From: JBGSUE01 sp041753515 | GTDB taxonomy: Bacteria > Patescibacteriota > Microgenomatia > UBA10105 > UBA927 | Length of the DNA stretch: 39,964 nucleotides | NCBI GenBank assembly: GCA_041753515.1 | Contig: JBGSUE010000049.1 | Span: 1 to 39,964, forward strand | Direction of reading: 5' to 3' | Shown: piece by piece, positions 14,689 through 23,350 of the stretch | Position numbering within the stretch: position 1 is the first letter of the stretch | Layout: each line of letters starts with the position of its first letter | The notes under the pieces: model-generated | What the model was told of the DNA's origin: nothing | What the model saw: only the letters and a program-made list of their open reading frames with translations | Databases searched by the model: none | Program-made: the position numbers and the translations under genes

Positions 14689-15189
14689 ATGGAAAAAGAA
14701 ACGGAAGAAACCAAAAAAACAGCCGGGAAAACGGTTGACGTATCAAAATTTCAGAAAACCCGCGGAAGCCATAAAGTGCGCATCTGGGTCATCGTTGCCT
14801 TGATGGCAATCGTTGCCCTCATGTTTGTCTTTTTTGAAAAAATGCGGATATATCTGGTTATCATTTTCGTGACGCTTCTGGCTGCTCTTGGTCTTGAAGT
14901 ATCCCAAAACGACTGGGATCTGGGAAAACTGTGGGAAACCAAATCGTTTACTGAATCGAAAGTGTCGCGTGATGATGCGGGCAATCTCCTGTTTGACAAG
15001 CTCGGCAATATCACCACGGACTCTGCAAAGGGTAAATCCGCAGATGAGTACAACTGCAGTGATTTTGATACACAGCCAGAGGCGCAGGCATTTTTTGAAA
15101 AAGTCGGCGGAGTGGGCAATGACGTGAACAGGCTTGATGGCAACAAAGACGGAGAAGCATGCGAGAGCCTTCCAAAAGGCATGCGGTGA
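14689..15189 (+). CDS. Membrane protein with C-terminal excalibur calcium-binding domain
   Basis: 166 residues with a GAAAGGA ribosome binding site. A charged N-terminal tail is followed by two adjoining membrane segments at about 31-48 (IWVIVALMAIVALMFVFF) and 52-72 (IYLVIIFVTLLAALGLEV). The C-terminal domain, EYNCSDFDTQPEAQAFFEKVGG..DVNRLDGNKDGEACESLP, is a textbook excalibur domain with the DxDxDG-type loop and two cysteines. Excalibur domains occur in extracellular Gram-positive proteins and are thought to bind calcium. Role here unknown; the adjacent DedA-like relic suggests it once sat directly beside that gene. Confidence 0.85.
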   Translation: MEKETEETKKTAGKTVDVSKFQKTRGSHKVRIWVIVALMAIVALMFVFFEKMRIYLVIIFVTLLAALGLEVSQNDWDLGKLWETKSFTESKVSRDDAGNLLFDKLGNITTDSAKGKSADEYNCSDFDTQPEAQAFFEKVGGVGNDVNRLDGNKDGEACESLPKGMR

Positions 15190-15194
15190 CCATT

Positions 15195-15404
15195 TTTGCC
15201 AAGCACAAAAACTGGAAACTGTGATTTATTGCCGTAGCATTCCTCCTGTTGACAGTTGTGTCAGCTCTATTGTGGGAGCCGTATCTGGAAACGATCAAAA
15301 CGCTTGGGTATATCGGATTTTACATCGCAAAATGTTTCGGACAGGTGACATTTTGTGATGTTATCAATTATTATTACCAAATCTCAGGCAGTACCCGATA
15401 TTGA
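15195..15404 (+). pseudogene. Truncated, nonsense-mutated paralogue of the DedA-like gene
   Basis: Translated in this frame, 15195-15350 matches the N-terminal region of the intact gene at 16441: FAKHKNWKL-stop-FIAVAFLLLTVV then ALLWEPYLETIKTLGYIGFYIA, versus FAKPKNWKLWLIALAFLLLTVV and ALLWEPDLETLKTLGYIGFFIA. The tryptophan codon TGG has become TGA at 15222-15224. Similarity fades after about 15350 and the frame ends at 15402-15404. No start codon remains. An unrecognised gene lies between this relic and the intact copy. Confidence 0.8.
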
Positions 15405-15407
15405 AAT

Positions 15408-16439
15408 ATGACCGAGATAAATAATATTTCTATCCCTGAAATTCCATTTCATGAAGTACCGAAAGGATTATTGGTTAACTGGAGTATGGCATCCTGGTTG
15501 GCACCGGCGGATTCTGTACAGGCGCGTCTTTCGAGTTCGGGATTTACGGGAGTAACAAGAGACGAATTGAAAGCCGTAGAAAATTTGAGTACCAGAAGAA
15601 CAAATACCGATGCTGATCCACCGATAGTATTGTCATATGAACGTCCCGACAAGACTGATAGTGCCATTTTCCGGATGATGCGACATTCAAATACATTGGG
15701 TCGATCTGAACAAATTCTCGAAGTCAGAGGTGGAATTAAAGGTGCAGGATTAGAGATTCATTCTCCAAAAAACAGTCAGGAAGTTATTAAGGTTGTGTCA
15801 CCGGTACTTGATAAGGTAGGAGATAATGTAGCACAGATTGCGGCTCATGTGTGTGAAAGAGCAAAAGAGCCAAATAAAATGCTGATGCGTACGTCTTTTG
15901 CGACGAATATACCCGATGCTTATTGGATTCAGTTTGATTCTCCGGTAAATGTCTTGCCGATAGAAACCGATGATTTTCCATTATACCGGTTGTATTTTAA
16001 TCCGAATATTCAGAGTGTACATCAGTTCGGAAATTTGGCTGGTTCTGTTATACGTGCTGCGAGAGGATATTCCAGTGATGGTTTGCATTTCAAAATGATG
16101 TACGGTGGAGAAGGTGCAAAGAAAGTCATCATGGATCCAGTTGCCACAAAACTTGTGTTCTATTTTTCTGAGAAGCAAGGAGCAAATCAGTTCGGAGACT
16201 ATTTTGGTGAAATATGTAAAACTGACCCGACCCTGTCTCTGGTAACTGCAGGAAAGAAGTATATGGATCAATTTGTGACACAGAAAGTATGGAATGATGG
16301 GCTTATTTTATTGGGAAAGGGTACTCGGGAATTGAGAAGGGATATTATCCACAGATTGCCTCAGGTAAATTTATCAGATTTGGAAAGACAAAGATTAATG
16401 GATCGAGCGGATAAACTATCGATTGTATACAATAGATGA
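15408..16439 (+). CDS. Unrecognised 343-residue protein
   Basis: 343 residues, AT-rich, no signal peptide or membrane span. Starts four bases after the DedA relic and ends one base before the intact DedA-like gene. Composition is that of a soluble globular protein; notable segments are VKGLLVNWSMASWLAPADS-like N-terminus (GLLVNWSMASWLAP), PPIVLSYERPDKTDSAIFRMM, YWIQFDSPVNVLPIETDDFPLYRLYFNP and a basic helical C-terminus (LRRDIIHRLPQVNLSDLERQRLMDRADKL is the region, about 310-339). I do not recognise it. Its placement between two copies of the same gene suggests it arrived with, or after, a local duplication. Confidence 0.65.
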   Translation: MTEINNISIPEIPFHEVPKGLLVNWSMASWLAPADSVQARLSSSGFTGVTRDELKAVENLSTRRTNTDADPPIVLSYERPDKTDSAIFRMMRHSNTLGRSEQILEVRGGIKGAGLEIHSPKNSQEVIKVVSPVLDKVGDNVAQIAAHVCERAKEPNKMLMRTSFATNIPDAYWIQFDSPVNVLPIETDDFPLYRLYFNPNIQSVHQFGNLAGSVIRAARGYSSDGLHFKMMYGGEGAKKVIMDPVATKLVFYFSEKQGANQFGDYFGEICKTDPTLSLVTAGKKYMDQFVTQKVWNDGLILLGKGTRELRRDIIHRLPQVNLSDLERQRLMDRADKLSIVYNR

Positions 16440-16440
16440 T

Positions 16441-17022
16441 ATGGATGACATAAAACAATTGAGGTATATCGCCCGGCAGTTTGCAAAACCGAAGAATTGG
16501 AAGCTGTGGCTGATCGCTCTGGCGTTTCTTCTTCTCACAGTCGTGCCAGCCCTTCTCTGGGAACCGGATTTGGAAACGCTAAAAACTCTGGGGTACATCG
16601 GTTTTTTCATTGCAAATTATTTCGGATGGGGCCTCTATGTCCTGCCGTTTCTCGTGACGCATCTGAACCCGTTTTTTCTGGTGATTCTTGGCGCATTCGG
16701 TTCAACGATTGATGAATTCGTCACATGGAATTTGGGGCGGATTGCCAAGTCGATGGAGGAAGAAAACCAGTTCCATTTCAGGTTTGAAAAGCTGATTGAA
16801 AAATACGGCGTATGGGTGATATTTATATTGGGAATTCTGCCCACTCCGGGAATTGTCGTGAATCTGTCTGCCATGCTCTGCGGCCACTTCGGCATCCCGT
16901 TCCCGAAATATTTCGCCGCAGGGGTTGCCGGCCGCCTCATCAGCCGGACAATCTGGACGTACGGATTTTTACTTCTTATCAAACGGTATGGTTTGCCTGA
17001 TATAATACAAAATCTGCGATGA
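16441..17022 (+). CDS. DedA/VTT-domain (SNARE-associated family, YqaA-like) membrane protein
   Basis: 193 residues from ATG 16441 (an ATG at 16423 is inside the previous gene). Hydrophobic segments: about 21-37, 45-60, 63-85 and two toward the C-terminus. The conserved VTT pattern is visible: GAFGSTIDEFVTWNLGR, then ILGILPTPGIVVNLSAMLCGHFGIPFPKYFAAGVAGRLISR. Family members (DedA, TMEM41/VMP1) act as lipid scramblases or flippases and affect membrane homeostasis. The stop overlaps the ABC exporter start (ATGA), so the two are co-translated. A broken paralogue lies 1.2 kb upstream. Confidence 0.85.
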   Translation: MDDIKQLRYIARQFAKPKNWKLWLIALAFLLLTVVPALLWEPDLETLKTLGYIGFFIANYFGWGLYVLPFLVTHLNPFFLVILGAFGSTIDEFVTWNLGRIAKSMEEENQFHFRFEKLIEKYGVWVIFILGILPTPGIVVNLSAMLCGHFGIPFPKYFAAGVAGRLISRTIWTYGFLLLIKRYGLPDIIQNLR

Positions 17023-18830
17023 AAAATATTTTTAAAATTGTTTCCTATACCAAACACCTGTGGAAGTGGTATGCATTCATGGGGTTTTTCGTGGTTTCCA
17101 TGTCCCTTCTTTCACTTGTGACACCCGTACTTCTTAAACAAATTGTGGATGTCATTGTTGCCCGGATTTCAGGGAATCAGGCAGATTTATCCCGGATCAT
17201 GATACTTCTCGGATTCATTATTGCCACAGATATCGTCACCACAATATTTTCGTCATTTTCCATGTGGATCGGTGATCAGCTCGGAGTAAAACTCCAGACA
17301 TTTCTTTCCAGAAGATTTTATGAGCACGTGCTCAATCTTGATGTGTCGTATTTTGACAACGAAGTGACCGGACGAATCGTCAATAAAATGTACCGTGGGA
17401 TAGAGAGTATTACGTCATTTATCCAGAGCATGCTCAACAATTTTCTTCCGTTTTTCCTGACAGCCGTTGTTACGATTATCCTCCTGTCATTTTATTCTGT
17501 TACGATTGCGGTACTTCTTGCAATCCTGTTTCCCCTCTATATCCGCATATCCCATGCATCAAGCCAGAAATGGGAAGTGCATGAAGGAAAAAAGAATGCA
17601 ATCAACGATTCCAGTCAGGGACGTGTCGCTGAATCACTGGGTGGAATCAGGGTCGTAAAAGCGTTTGGGTCACACGTGACGGAACTTCTGTCTTTTGTGA
17701 CGGCACGGGAAAAAATTGAAGCTTTGACGAGGATTCAGACCCGGCAGTGGCATACGTATGATTTTTACCGGAGGTTTTCCCTGAATATTATACTTTTTGC
17801 AATTCTCTCTTATATTGTCTATTTTACATATACAGGCCGGTATACGATCGGCGAGATGACGCTTCTTATCCAGCTTGTTCAGCAGGCCCGATTCCCCTTG
17901 TTTGCTATGTCGTTCATATTGGGGCAGATCCAGCGGGCGAGTGCGGGATCTGCGGATTTTTTCTCCATCCTTGAAAAATCTTCAATGATCACTGACGCAC
18001 CGGACGCAAAACAATTACCGGATCGCGTTGTAAAAAATTCAGGAAACATCATTGCGTTTGATAAGGTTTCTTTTTCGTATGGCGGCAGCAAAAATGCATT
18101 GTCCGATATTACATTCTCAGTGAGAAAGGGTGAAAAACTGGCGCTTGTTGGTGAATCCGGTCAGGGAAAATCAACGCTCGTCAATTTGATTCTGCGTTTT
18201 TACGAACCGCAAAAGGGAACAATTTCCCTGTATGGTGTCCCGATTCGATCTCTGAAACAGGATGCGCTCCGTAATACTATCGCCGTCGTGTTTCAGGAAT
18301 CACTGTTGTTTTCAGGGACGATCCGGGAGAATATCATGTATGGACGTCCCGGTGCAACCAATGCTGATATCGAGAAAGCCGCAAAAGCAGCAAACGCATA
18401 TGATTTTGTCCGCCAGTTGCCGGACGGGTTAGACAGTTTGGTGGGTGAACGCGGCGTAAAACTTTCCGGAGGACAGAAACAGCGTATTGCGATAGCACGG
18501 GCAATTCTCAAAGACGCCCCGATTATTATTCTTGATGAGGCTACATCCTCACTTGATTCACGAAGCGAACTTGAAGTACAGAAAGGCCTGGAAGAACTCA
18601 TGAAAGGACGCACATCGATTATTATTGCCCACAGGCTGTCGACGATTTCCGGAGCGGATAAAATCCTCGTTCTTGCCAAATCCAAAATTGCCCAATTCGG
18701 AAAACCGGACCAGCTTTTGAAAGATACACATGGAATGTATGCGCAGATGGTTGTACTGCAGAAAAAGCTCTTAACGGCAAGCCGGGAGGAAAAAGAACAG
18801 GCACTTGCGCAGTTTGATTTGGTTGCATAA
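17019..18830 (+). CDS. ABC exporter, fused permease and ATPase (MsbA/LmrA type)
   Basis: 603 residues, a typical half-transporter. Residues about 15-310 form the six-helix type IV transmembrane domain, with the coupling region SSQGRVAESLGGIRVVKAF. The nucleotide-binding domain has Walker A GESGQGKST (about 377-385), the Q-loop in VFQESLLFSG, signature LSGGQKQR (about 482), Walker B IIILDEATSSLD (about 502) and the switch His in IIIAHRLSTI. It would work as a homodimer, exporting lipids, peptides or drugs. Coupled by a 4-base overlap to the DedA-like gene, which hints at a lipid-related role; that is inference. Confidence 0.93.
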   Translation: MKNIFKIVSYTKHLWKWYAFMGFFVVSMSLLSLVTPVLLKQIVDVIVARISGNQADLSRIMILLGFIIATDIVTTIFSSFSMWIGDQLGVKLQTFLSRRFYEHVLNLDVSYFDNEVTGRIVNKMYRGIESITSFIQSMLNNFLPFFLTAVVTIILLSFYSVTIAVLLAILFPLYIRISHASSQKWEVHEGKKNAINDSSQGRVAESLGGIRVVKAFGSHVTELLSFVTAREKIEALTRIQTRQWHTYDFYRRFSLNIILFAILSYIVYFTYTGRYTIGEMTLLIQLVQQARFPLFAMSFILGQIQRASAGSADFFSILEKSSMITDAPDAKQLPDRVVKNSGNIIAFDKVSFSYGGSKNALSDITFSVRKGEKLALVGESGQGKSTLVNLILRFYEPQKGTISLYGVPIRSLKQDALRNTIAVVFQESLLFSGTIRENIMYGRPGATNADIEKAAKAANAYDFVRQLPDGLDSLVGERGVKLSGGQKQRIAIARAILKDAPIIILDEATSSLDSRSELEVQKGLEELMKGRTSIIIAHRLSTISGADKILVLAKSKIAQFGKPDQLLKDTHGMYAQMVVLQKKLLTASREEKEQALAQFDLVA

Positions 18831-18836
18831 ATAGTG

Positions 18837-18845
18837 TGCTACAAT
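18837..18845 (+). promoter_or_regulatory. Extended -10 promoter of the response regulator gene
   Basis: TGCTACAAT at 18837-18845, an extended -10, just after the ABC exporter stop. Start near 18852, then a GAAAGGCGG ribosome binding site before ATG 18866. Confidence 0.5.
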
Positions 18846-18865
18846 ATATCTGAAAGGCGGTATCT

Positions 18866-19240
18866 ATGAATAATTCACCCAAACGCATATTGGTCGTTGA
18901 AGACGATATGATTCTTCAGTCCGTGTATAGGCAGAAACTCGAGGAATCAGGATTTGAGGTATTCACTGCAGGAAATGGAAACATGGCCCTGACGCTGGCG
19001 AAAGAACAGAACCCCGACCTCATACTTTTGGATATCATGCTGCCTGCCGGCATGAACGGATTTGACGTGATGGAACAGATGAACCAGGATGCAAAATTGA
19101 AGGATGTTCCGGTTATCGTCCTGACCAATCTTGATTCCGAGCGTGATACCGCCATGAAAATCGGTGCAGTCGATTATGTCGTGAAAGCCAACACATCCAT
19201 CGAAGACCTGGTGACGAAAGTCAAAACTCACCTAGTATAG
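18866..19240 (+). CDS. Single-domain response regulator (CheY-like receiver)
   Basis: 124 residues, one receiver domain and no output domain. Acidic pocket E12, D13, D14 (VVEDDM); phospho-acceptor Asp56 in LILLDIMLP; Thr87 in VIVLTNLD; Lys106 in DYVVKANT. All residues needed for phosphorylation-driven switching are present. No histidine kinase is encoded in the window, so the partner is elsewhere. It is alone between the exporter and a REP-like element that separates it from the convergent MacB-like operon. Confidence 0.95.
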   Translation: MNNSPKRILVVEDDMILQSVYRQKLEESGFEVFTAGNGNMALTLAKEQNPDLILLDIMLPAGMNGFDVMEQMNQDAKLKDVPVIVLTNLDSERDTAMKIGAVDYVVKANTSIEDLVTKVKTHLV

Positions 19241-19244
19241 CAGT

Positions 19245-19329
19245 GTCATACCGAACTCGCCTGCCTGCCGGCAAGGCAGGTTTCGGGATCTCGTTTAGAA
19301 ACAAGATGCTGAATCAAGTTCAGCATGAC
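19245..19329. repeat. REP-like palindromic element between convergent genes
   Basis: Imperfect terminal inverted repeats (GTCATACCGAACT and AGTTCAGCATGAC) enclose a CCTGCC-TGCCGGCAA-GGCAGG stem at about 19260-19280 and a TGCTGAA-TCAAG-TTCAGCA hairpin (19307-19325). It lies between convergent stops and may act as a bidirectional transcription block. The CCTGCCTGCCGGC core recurs near 2359. Confidence 0.65.
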
Positions 19330-19334
19330 TTGAT

Positions 19335-20534
19335 TTATTCATATCTGATGGCTTCGATAGGGGATAACTGCGCGGCTTTTTTAGCCGGCAATACTCCGAA
19401 AACGATTCCCACAAACGATGACGCTCCAAGAGCCAGGGCTACGGTTGCCGTGTCAATGTAGGCCGGGAACAGGCGCTGCATAAAAAACACGACAACAGCG
19501 GACAGCAATAACGCAAGTATGCCACCGAGAGTGGACAGAAGGATGGCTTCTGTGAGGAAAAGATACAGTATGTCTTTTTTTGTGGCACCGATTGCACGCC
19601 GGATACCGATTTCGCGGATCCGTTCTACAACCGAAACATACATAATGTTCATAATGCCGACGCCACCGACGATGAGGGAAATCGCAGCAATGGCGACAAG
19701 TACCGTGTTGAGGATGGAGAAAATGGAGTTTATGCTGTTTAAAACCTCCGTCTGTTCCGCTACGGAAAAATCGTCTGAACTATAGCGTTTGAGAAGTACA
19801 TCTTGTATATCCGTTTTCACGGATCCGATCGTATCTGATGAATCGGCTTTCACATATATTGCGAAGTATTTCTTGTTCGGATTGAAGGAAAGTGAGGATT
19901 TAAACGGCATATACGCACGTTCATCAACGGAGGGGACATTAAGGGAGCCGCCTCCTCCTTTGGATTTGGCAACTCCGATAATTTTGTATCCGCTTCCTTC
20001 CACAGTTACCGATTTTCCCAGTGCCCGGGATGCGGACCCGAAGAGGTCTTCAGCCACTTTTGATCCCAAAACGACAACTTTCGCACCTTTTCCTTCATCG
20101 CTTTTATTGAAAAGCCTTCCCGTTTCCGCATCTATACTCGTTACGGAAAAGAAATCAGAAGTCGTAGCCATAATTTGGAAGGTTTTCGTATCGCTGTCCC
20201 CGGAGATTTTTGAAAATTTAATATAGACAGGAACGGTATAGAGTACGTGCCGTACTCGTTTGACCGTGCGGACATCTTTGTCGTCAAATTGGATGCCGCC
20301 GAATGACCCCTGGGGTCCGGTTTGCGTCATCTGTCCGGGCATGATAAAAATTGTATTTGATCCCATACTTTCAAATTGCCGGGAAATATACCGCTTCAAC
20401 CCCAAGCCCATAGCCATCAAAAGGACGACAGATGAGATGCCGATAAGAATACCCAGTGATGTCAGAAGTGTCCGGATTTTATTGCGCCGGAAATCCTCAA
20501 GACTGGTTTTGATGAGGAATAATAGTGTGTTCAT
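19335..20534 (-). CDS. ABC transporter permease, MacB/FtsX type
   Basis: 399 residues with the MacB topology: an N-terminal membrane segment (about 20-42, TLLTSLGILIGISSVVLLMAM), a large extracytoplasmic domain (about 50-275) and three C-terminal membrane segments in the FtsX domain (AAISLIVGGVGIMNIMYVSVVERIREIGIRRAIGA, a family hallmark). Last gene of a minus-strand operon after the adaptor and the ATPase. MacB-type mechanotransmission pumps move peptides or lipoproteins; in a cell without an outer membrane it would export through the cell envelope. Separated from the ATPase gene by a REP-like element. Confidence 0.92.
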   Translation of the reverse strand: MNTLLFLIKTSLEDFRRNKIRTLLTSLGILIGISSVVLLMAMGLGLKRYISRQFESMGSNTIFIMPGQMTQTGPQGSFGGIQFDDKDVRTVKRVRHVLYTVPVYIKFSKISGDSDTKTFQIMATTSDFFSVTSIDAETGRLFNKSDEGKGAKVVVLGSKVAEDLFGSASRALGKSVTVEGSGYKIIGVAKSKGGGGSLNVPSVDERAYMPFKSSLSFNPNKKYFAIYVKADSSDTIGSVKTDIQDVLLKRYSSDDFSVAEQTEVLNSINSIFSILNTVLVAIAAISLIVGGVGIMNIMYVSVVERIREIGIRRAIGATKKDILYLFLTEAILLSTLGGILALLLSAVVVFFMQRLFPAYIDTATVALALGASSFVGIVFGVLPAKKAAQLSPIEAIRYE

Positions 20535-20540
20535 AAAATA

Positions 20541-20624
20541 GTGTCATTGCGAGTCCGTTCCCACGGCGAAGCAATCCCGTTCGGGATCGCCACGCCAAGC
20601 TGAGCTTGGCTCGCGATGACAGTG
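20541..20624. repeat. REP-like palindrome inside the MacB-like operon
   Basis: Terminal arms TGTCATTGCGAG and CTCGCGATGACA pair with one mismatch. Inside are perfect hairpins ATCCCG-TT-CGGGAT (20574-20587) and GCCAAGC-TGA-GCTTGGC (20594-20610). It belongs to a widespread class of TCATTGCGAG...GCAATGAC-type repeats. Being between two genes of one operon it could stabilise the upstream mRNA part or reduce permease expression. Confidence 0.7.
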
Positions 20625-21293
20625 TTAAGTTTGTATTTTTCCGTCTGTAATCCGGATTTTTCTTTTCGTCCGGGATGCAATGTCACTCTCATGCGTAATA
20701 ACGACAACGGTGACACCGGATGATGTATTAAGATTTTCCAAAAGCTCCATGATAGCGTTGCCGTTTTTTGTATCTAAATTCCCTGTCGGTTCGTCGGCAA
20801 GGATCAGGGGCGGATTCATGATAAGAGCCCGGGCAATGGCAATCCTCTGCTGCTGGCCGCCGGAAATTTTATTCGGTGTCATGAATTCTTTTCCTTTCAT
20901 GCCGAATCGTACCAGAAGTTCCATTGCATAGTCGCGCGGGTTGTATGAGAGGGGAGTTCTGGCGTACATAGCAGGTAAAACGATATTTTCAAGATTCGTG
21001 AGTTTGTTGATGAGGTTAAACTGCTGGAACACAAATCCCACAAAAATATTTCGCAGTGCCGAGAGTTCATTATCAGTGAGCGATGATATATTTTTCCCGT
21101 TGATGATCACAGTCCCTTGCGTGGGAAGGTCGAGAAGTCCCATGATGTGCATGAGGGTTGATTTTCCCGATCCTGAAGGGCCAAGAATTGATACATATTC
21201 TCCTTTTTTTATGGATAATGTTGCATTGTCCAGTGCCCGAAAGACCTCTCCGCCGATCCGGTATTCTTTGGTAACATGATGAAGCTTAATCAT
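20625..21293 (-). CDS. ABC transporter ATP-binding protein (MacB/LolD-like)
   Basis: 222 residues. Walker A GPSGSGKST, Q-loop in GFVFQQFNLI, signature ISGGQQQRIAIARAL, Walker B PLILADEPTGNLD and the switch His in VVVITHES are all present. Sequence style (LMHIMGLLDLPTQGTVIINGK, LTDNELSALRN) is that of MacB/LolD/FtsE-class ATPases. It overlaps the adaptor gene by 8 bases and is followed, after a REP-like element, by the permease gene, so it is the motor of this exporter. Confidence 0.94.
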   Translation of the reverse strand: MIKLHHVTKEYRIGGEVFRALDNATLSIKKGEYVSILGPSGSGKSTLMHIMGLLDLPTQGTVIINGKNISSLTDNELSALRNIFVGFVFQQFNLINKLTNLENIVLPAMYARTPLSYNPRDYAMELLVRFGMKGKEFMTPNKISGGQQQRIAIARALIMNPPLILADEPTGNLDTKNGNAIMELLENLNTSSGVTVVVITHESDIASRTKRKIRITDGKIQT

Positions 21294-22320
21294 ACACTTT
21301 CTGTCCGGCGGTGAGTCCTTCTAGTATTTCCACATCCTCGTCAAATTCTTCTCCGATGATGACAGGCGTCCTTTGTTTCTTTGTTCCTTCATAGATATAT
21401 GCATATGCACCCTGATCATCAGTAAAAAGATATTTTGATGGAATTGATAATGTATGCGGTTTATCCAAAACTACAAATTGTGCATCTGCCGTCATACCGA
21501 TGCGGTAGGCAATATCTGAATGCGGAAGCGGAGCCTTCACTTCATATACGGTAGTAGATTCTCCGGTTTTTGGAGTGAAAGCAATCGAGGAAACCGTAGC
21601 GTGAATTGCCTGGTCGGGATACGCATCAAGGATAAGATCAACGTGTTGGTTGATGGAGATCTTTGTTACTTCATTCTGATCTGCCAGAACCGACGCGTAC
21701 ATGGCATCGGGATTTACAATTTCAAATTCCGCGCCGGCTGGGGTGATGTTGAATCCCGCATACGGAACATCTATGCGCGTGATGATTCCTGAAAAAGGGG
21801 CTTTCAGCACCGATTGTTCAAGGGCAAGATTTTGGATTTCGACGTCCAGGACTGCATTGTTCAAACCAAACTGCGACTGTTCGAGTATGCGTTTTTCCTC
21901 ATCCGTAAGAATGAGATCTTCCATTTTCCGTCCGTGGATATCATAGTCATCCTGTGTCTGTTCGAAATCCCATCTCGTATCGAGGTAGGTATTGAGTTTT
22001 TTCTGGAGATTTTTTTCAATATCTCGGGCATCCAGTTTTGCCAAAACCTGGTTTTTGGCAACAGCATCTCCTTCTTTTACACCTATCCATATGATTTTAC
22101 CCGACACGGGAAACCGTACAGCTTCGTAATTGTCACTTGTGATTGTCGCTGAAAGTGTCAGCGTCTTTTTGAGGTTTTTATATTGAATGGTTGCTGTATT
22201 TATTTCTTGCCCGGAACGTGCCTGGGTTTGTGTTGTTGTACGCCATATACTGACGATGACACCCAGGATAATGAGTAACACAATAATGCTGATACGTTTT
22301 CGTGAGAGGAGAGATTTCAT
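21286..22320 (-). CDS. Membrane-fusion/adaptor protein (MacA/HlyD-like)
   Basis: 344 residues. N-terminal membrane anchor at about 10-26 (ISIIVLLIILGVIVSIW), then the adaptor layout: first lipoyl half (AVRFPVSGKIIWIGVKEGDAVAKNQVLAKLD), a helical hairpin, second lipoyl half (SVLKAPFSGIITRIDVPYAGFNI), and a beta-barrel (YASVLADQNEVTKISINQHVDLILDAYP) with a membrane-proximal end. First gene of the MacAB-like operon. In a cell lacking an outer membrane the adaptor may deliver to the surface layer directly. The promoter is leaderless-looking. Confidence 0.9.
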   Translation of the reverse strand: MKSLLSRKRISIIVLLIILGVIVSIWRTTTQTQARSGQEINTATIQYKNLKKTLTLSATITSDNYEAVRFPVSGKIIWIGVKEGDAVAKNQVLAKLDARDIEKNLQKKLNTYLDTRWDFEQTQDDYDIHGRKMEDLILTDEEKRILEQSQFGLNNAVLDVEIQNLALEQSVLKAPFSGIITRIDVPYAGFNITPAGAEFEIVNPDAMYASVLADQNEVTKISINQHVDLILDAYPDQAIHATVSSIAFTPKTGESTTVYEVKAPLPHSDIAYRIGMTADAQFVVLDKPHTLSIPSKYLFTDDQGAYAYIYEGTKKQRTPVIIGEEFDEDVEILEGLTAGQKVYD

Positions 22321-22326
22321 GTATGT

Positions 22327-22335
22327 ATGATAGCA
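22327..22335 (-). promoter_or_regulatory. Extended -10 promoter of the MacA-like operon
   Basis: On the minus strand TGCTATCAT (22335 to 22327) ends 6 bases before ATG 22320, predicting a leaderless mRNA. No consensus -35 at the right distance. Confidence 0.5.
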
Positions 22336-22398
22336 CGTCTATCGAATTTTGATCTATTGTCAAACAATGTGAGTATTCATACAATAACATATTGTTTT

Positions 22399-22435
22399 TG
22401 GTATACTTTAGTATAAGATGATTATATCGAGGAGG
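22399..22435 (+). promoter_or_regulatory. Promoter and ribosome binding site of the DsbA-like gene
   Basis: Extended -10 TGGTATACT at 22399-22407, then GAGGAGG at 22429-22435, five bases before ATG 22441. Here, unlike its divergent neighbour, a normal leader and Shine-Dalgarno sequence exist. Confidence 0.5.
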
Positions 22436-22440
22436 ATCGT

Positions 22441-23301
22441 ATGGATAAAAAGAAAAAATCACCCGTCAGGCTGAAAGTAAGAAAAACGGGCCAGGAGGAA
22501 ACGTACACAGCACCAGTTTACGAAGAACCTGTCCGAGAAATGCCGTCATATGACACCGCTGTTCAGTATCAGCAGCCGAAACAGGGAGGAATGACTACTA
22601 CGCAATATTTTGTTGTTGCGCTCCTCATAGTTGCTGCATTTTTCATAGGTAACCTGTCTGCAAAAGTACAGTACCTGTCCAAAAATCCAACACCGGCTGC
22701 TCCCGACACTGCAGTTGCTCCCCAAGCTCCGGCGGCAGAACCAACAGTTGGAGATGTTCCCGAAATTACCAGCAGGGATCATGTCCGTGGCAATAAAAAT
22801 GCGAATGTTGTCCTTATCGAATATTCGGATTATGAATGTCCGTTCTGCAAGAATTTCCATCCGACGATGCTTGAAGTCATGAAAGAATATGGGGATAAAG
22901 TGAAATGGGTGTACCGCCATTACCCGTTGTCATTCCATGCAAATGCACAGAAGCAGTCGGAGGCAGCAGAGTGTGCATATGAGCTGGGCGGTGATGATGC
23001 GTTTTGGAAATACACGGATGCATTGTATGAGAGAACGACATCAAACGGAACAGGATTTGCACTTGATAAGCTGGGGCCGCTCGCTGCAGAGCTAGGCCTG
23101 AATCAGAGTGCATTCCAGACGTGTCTGGACAGCGATACATACAAACAGTATGTTGCCGACGACATGGCCGGAGGCCAGAAAGCCGGAGTGCAGGGGACAC
23201 CGGGGACGATCATATGGAATCTGAAAACAGGGGAAAAGAAGCTGATTCCGGGTGCATTGCCGTTCACTTCGGTTAAACCCATGATCGACGAACTGCTTTA
23301 A
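22441..23301 (+). CDS. Membrane-anchored DsbA-family thiol oxidoreductase
   Basis: 286 residues. A lysine-rich cytoplasmic tail, one membrane segment at about 55-73 (YFVVALLIVAAFFIGNLSA), a Pro/Ala-rich linker (about 80-103) and a thioredoxin-fold domain of the DsbA/DSBA-like type. The active site is CPFC (Cys133, Cys136) in YSDYECPFCKNFHP; the cis-proline loop is GVQGTPGTI. The insertion of helices between (AAECAYELGGDDAFWKYTDALYE) is that of DsbA. It probably forms or shuffles disulfides in exported proteins outside the membrane. Its own promoter and terminator make it monocistronic. Confidence 0.94.
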   Translation: MDKKKKSPVRLKVRKTGQEETYTAPVYEEPVREMPSYDTAVQYQQPKQGGMTTTQYFVVALLIVAAFFIGNLSAKVQYLSKNPTPAAPDTAVAPQAPAAEPTVGDVPEITSRDHVRGNKNANVVLIEYSDYECPFCKNFHPTMLEVMKEYGDKVKWVYRHYPLSFHANAQKQSEAAECAYELGGDDAFWKYTDALYERTTSNGTGFALDKLGPLAAELGLNQSAFQTCLDSDTYKQYVADDMAGGQKAGVQGTPGTIIWNLKTGEKKLIPGALPFTSVKPMIDELL

Positions 23302-23321
23302 TCTCAAAAAGGATATAATTG

Positions 23322-23350
23322 AAAAAGGAGCCCGCGGGCTCCTTTTTTTT
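23322..23350. terminator. Bidirectional intrinsic terminator
   Basis: Stem AAAAAGGAGCCC/GGGCTCCTTTTT with a CG turn at the apex, then more T. The A run on the 5' side makes it work in both directions, for the DsbA-like gene and the convergent small gene. Confidence 0.9.
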
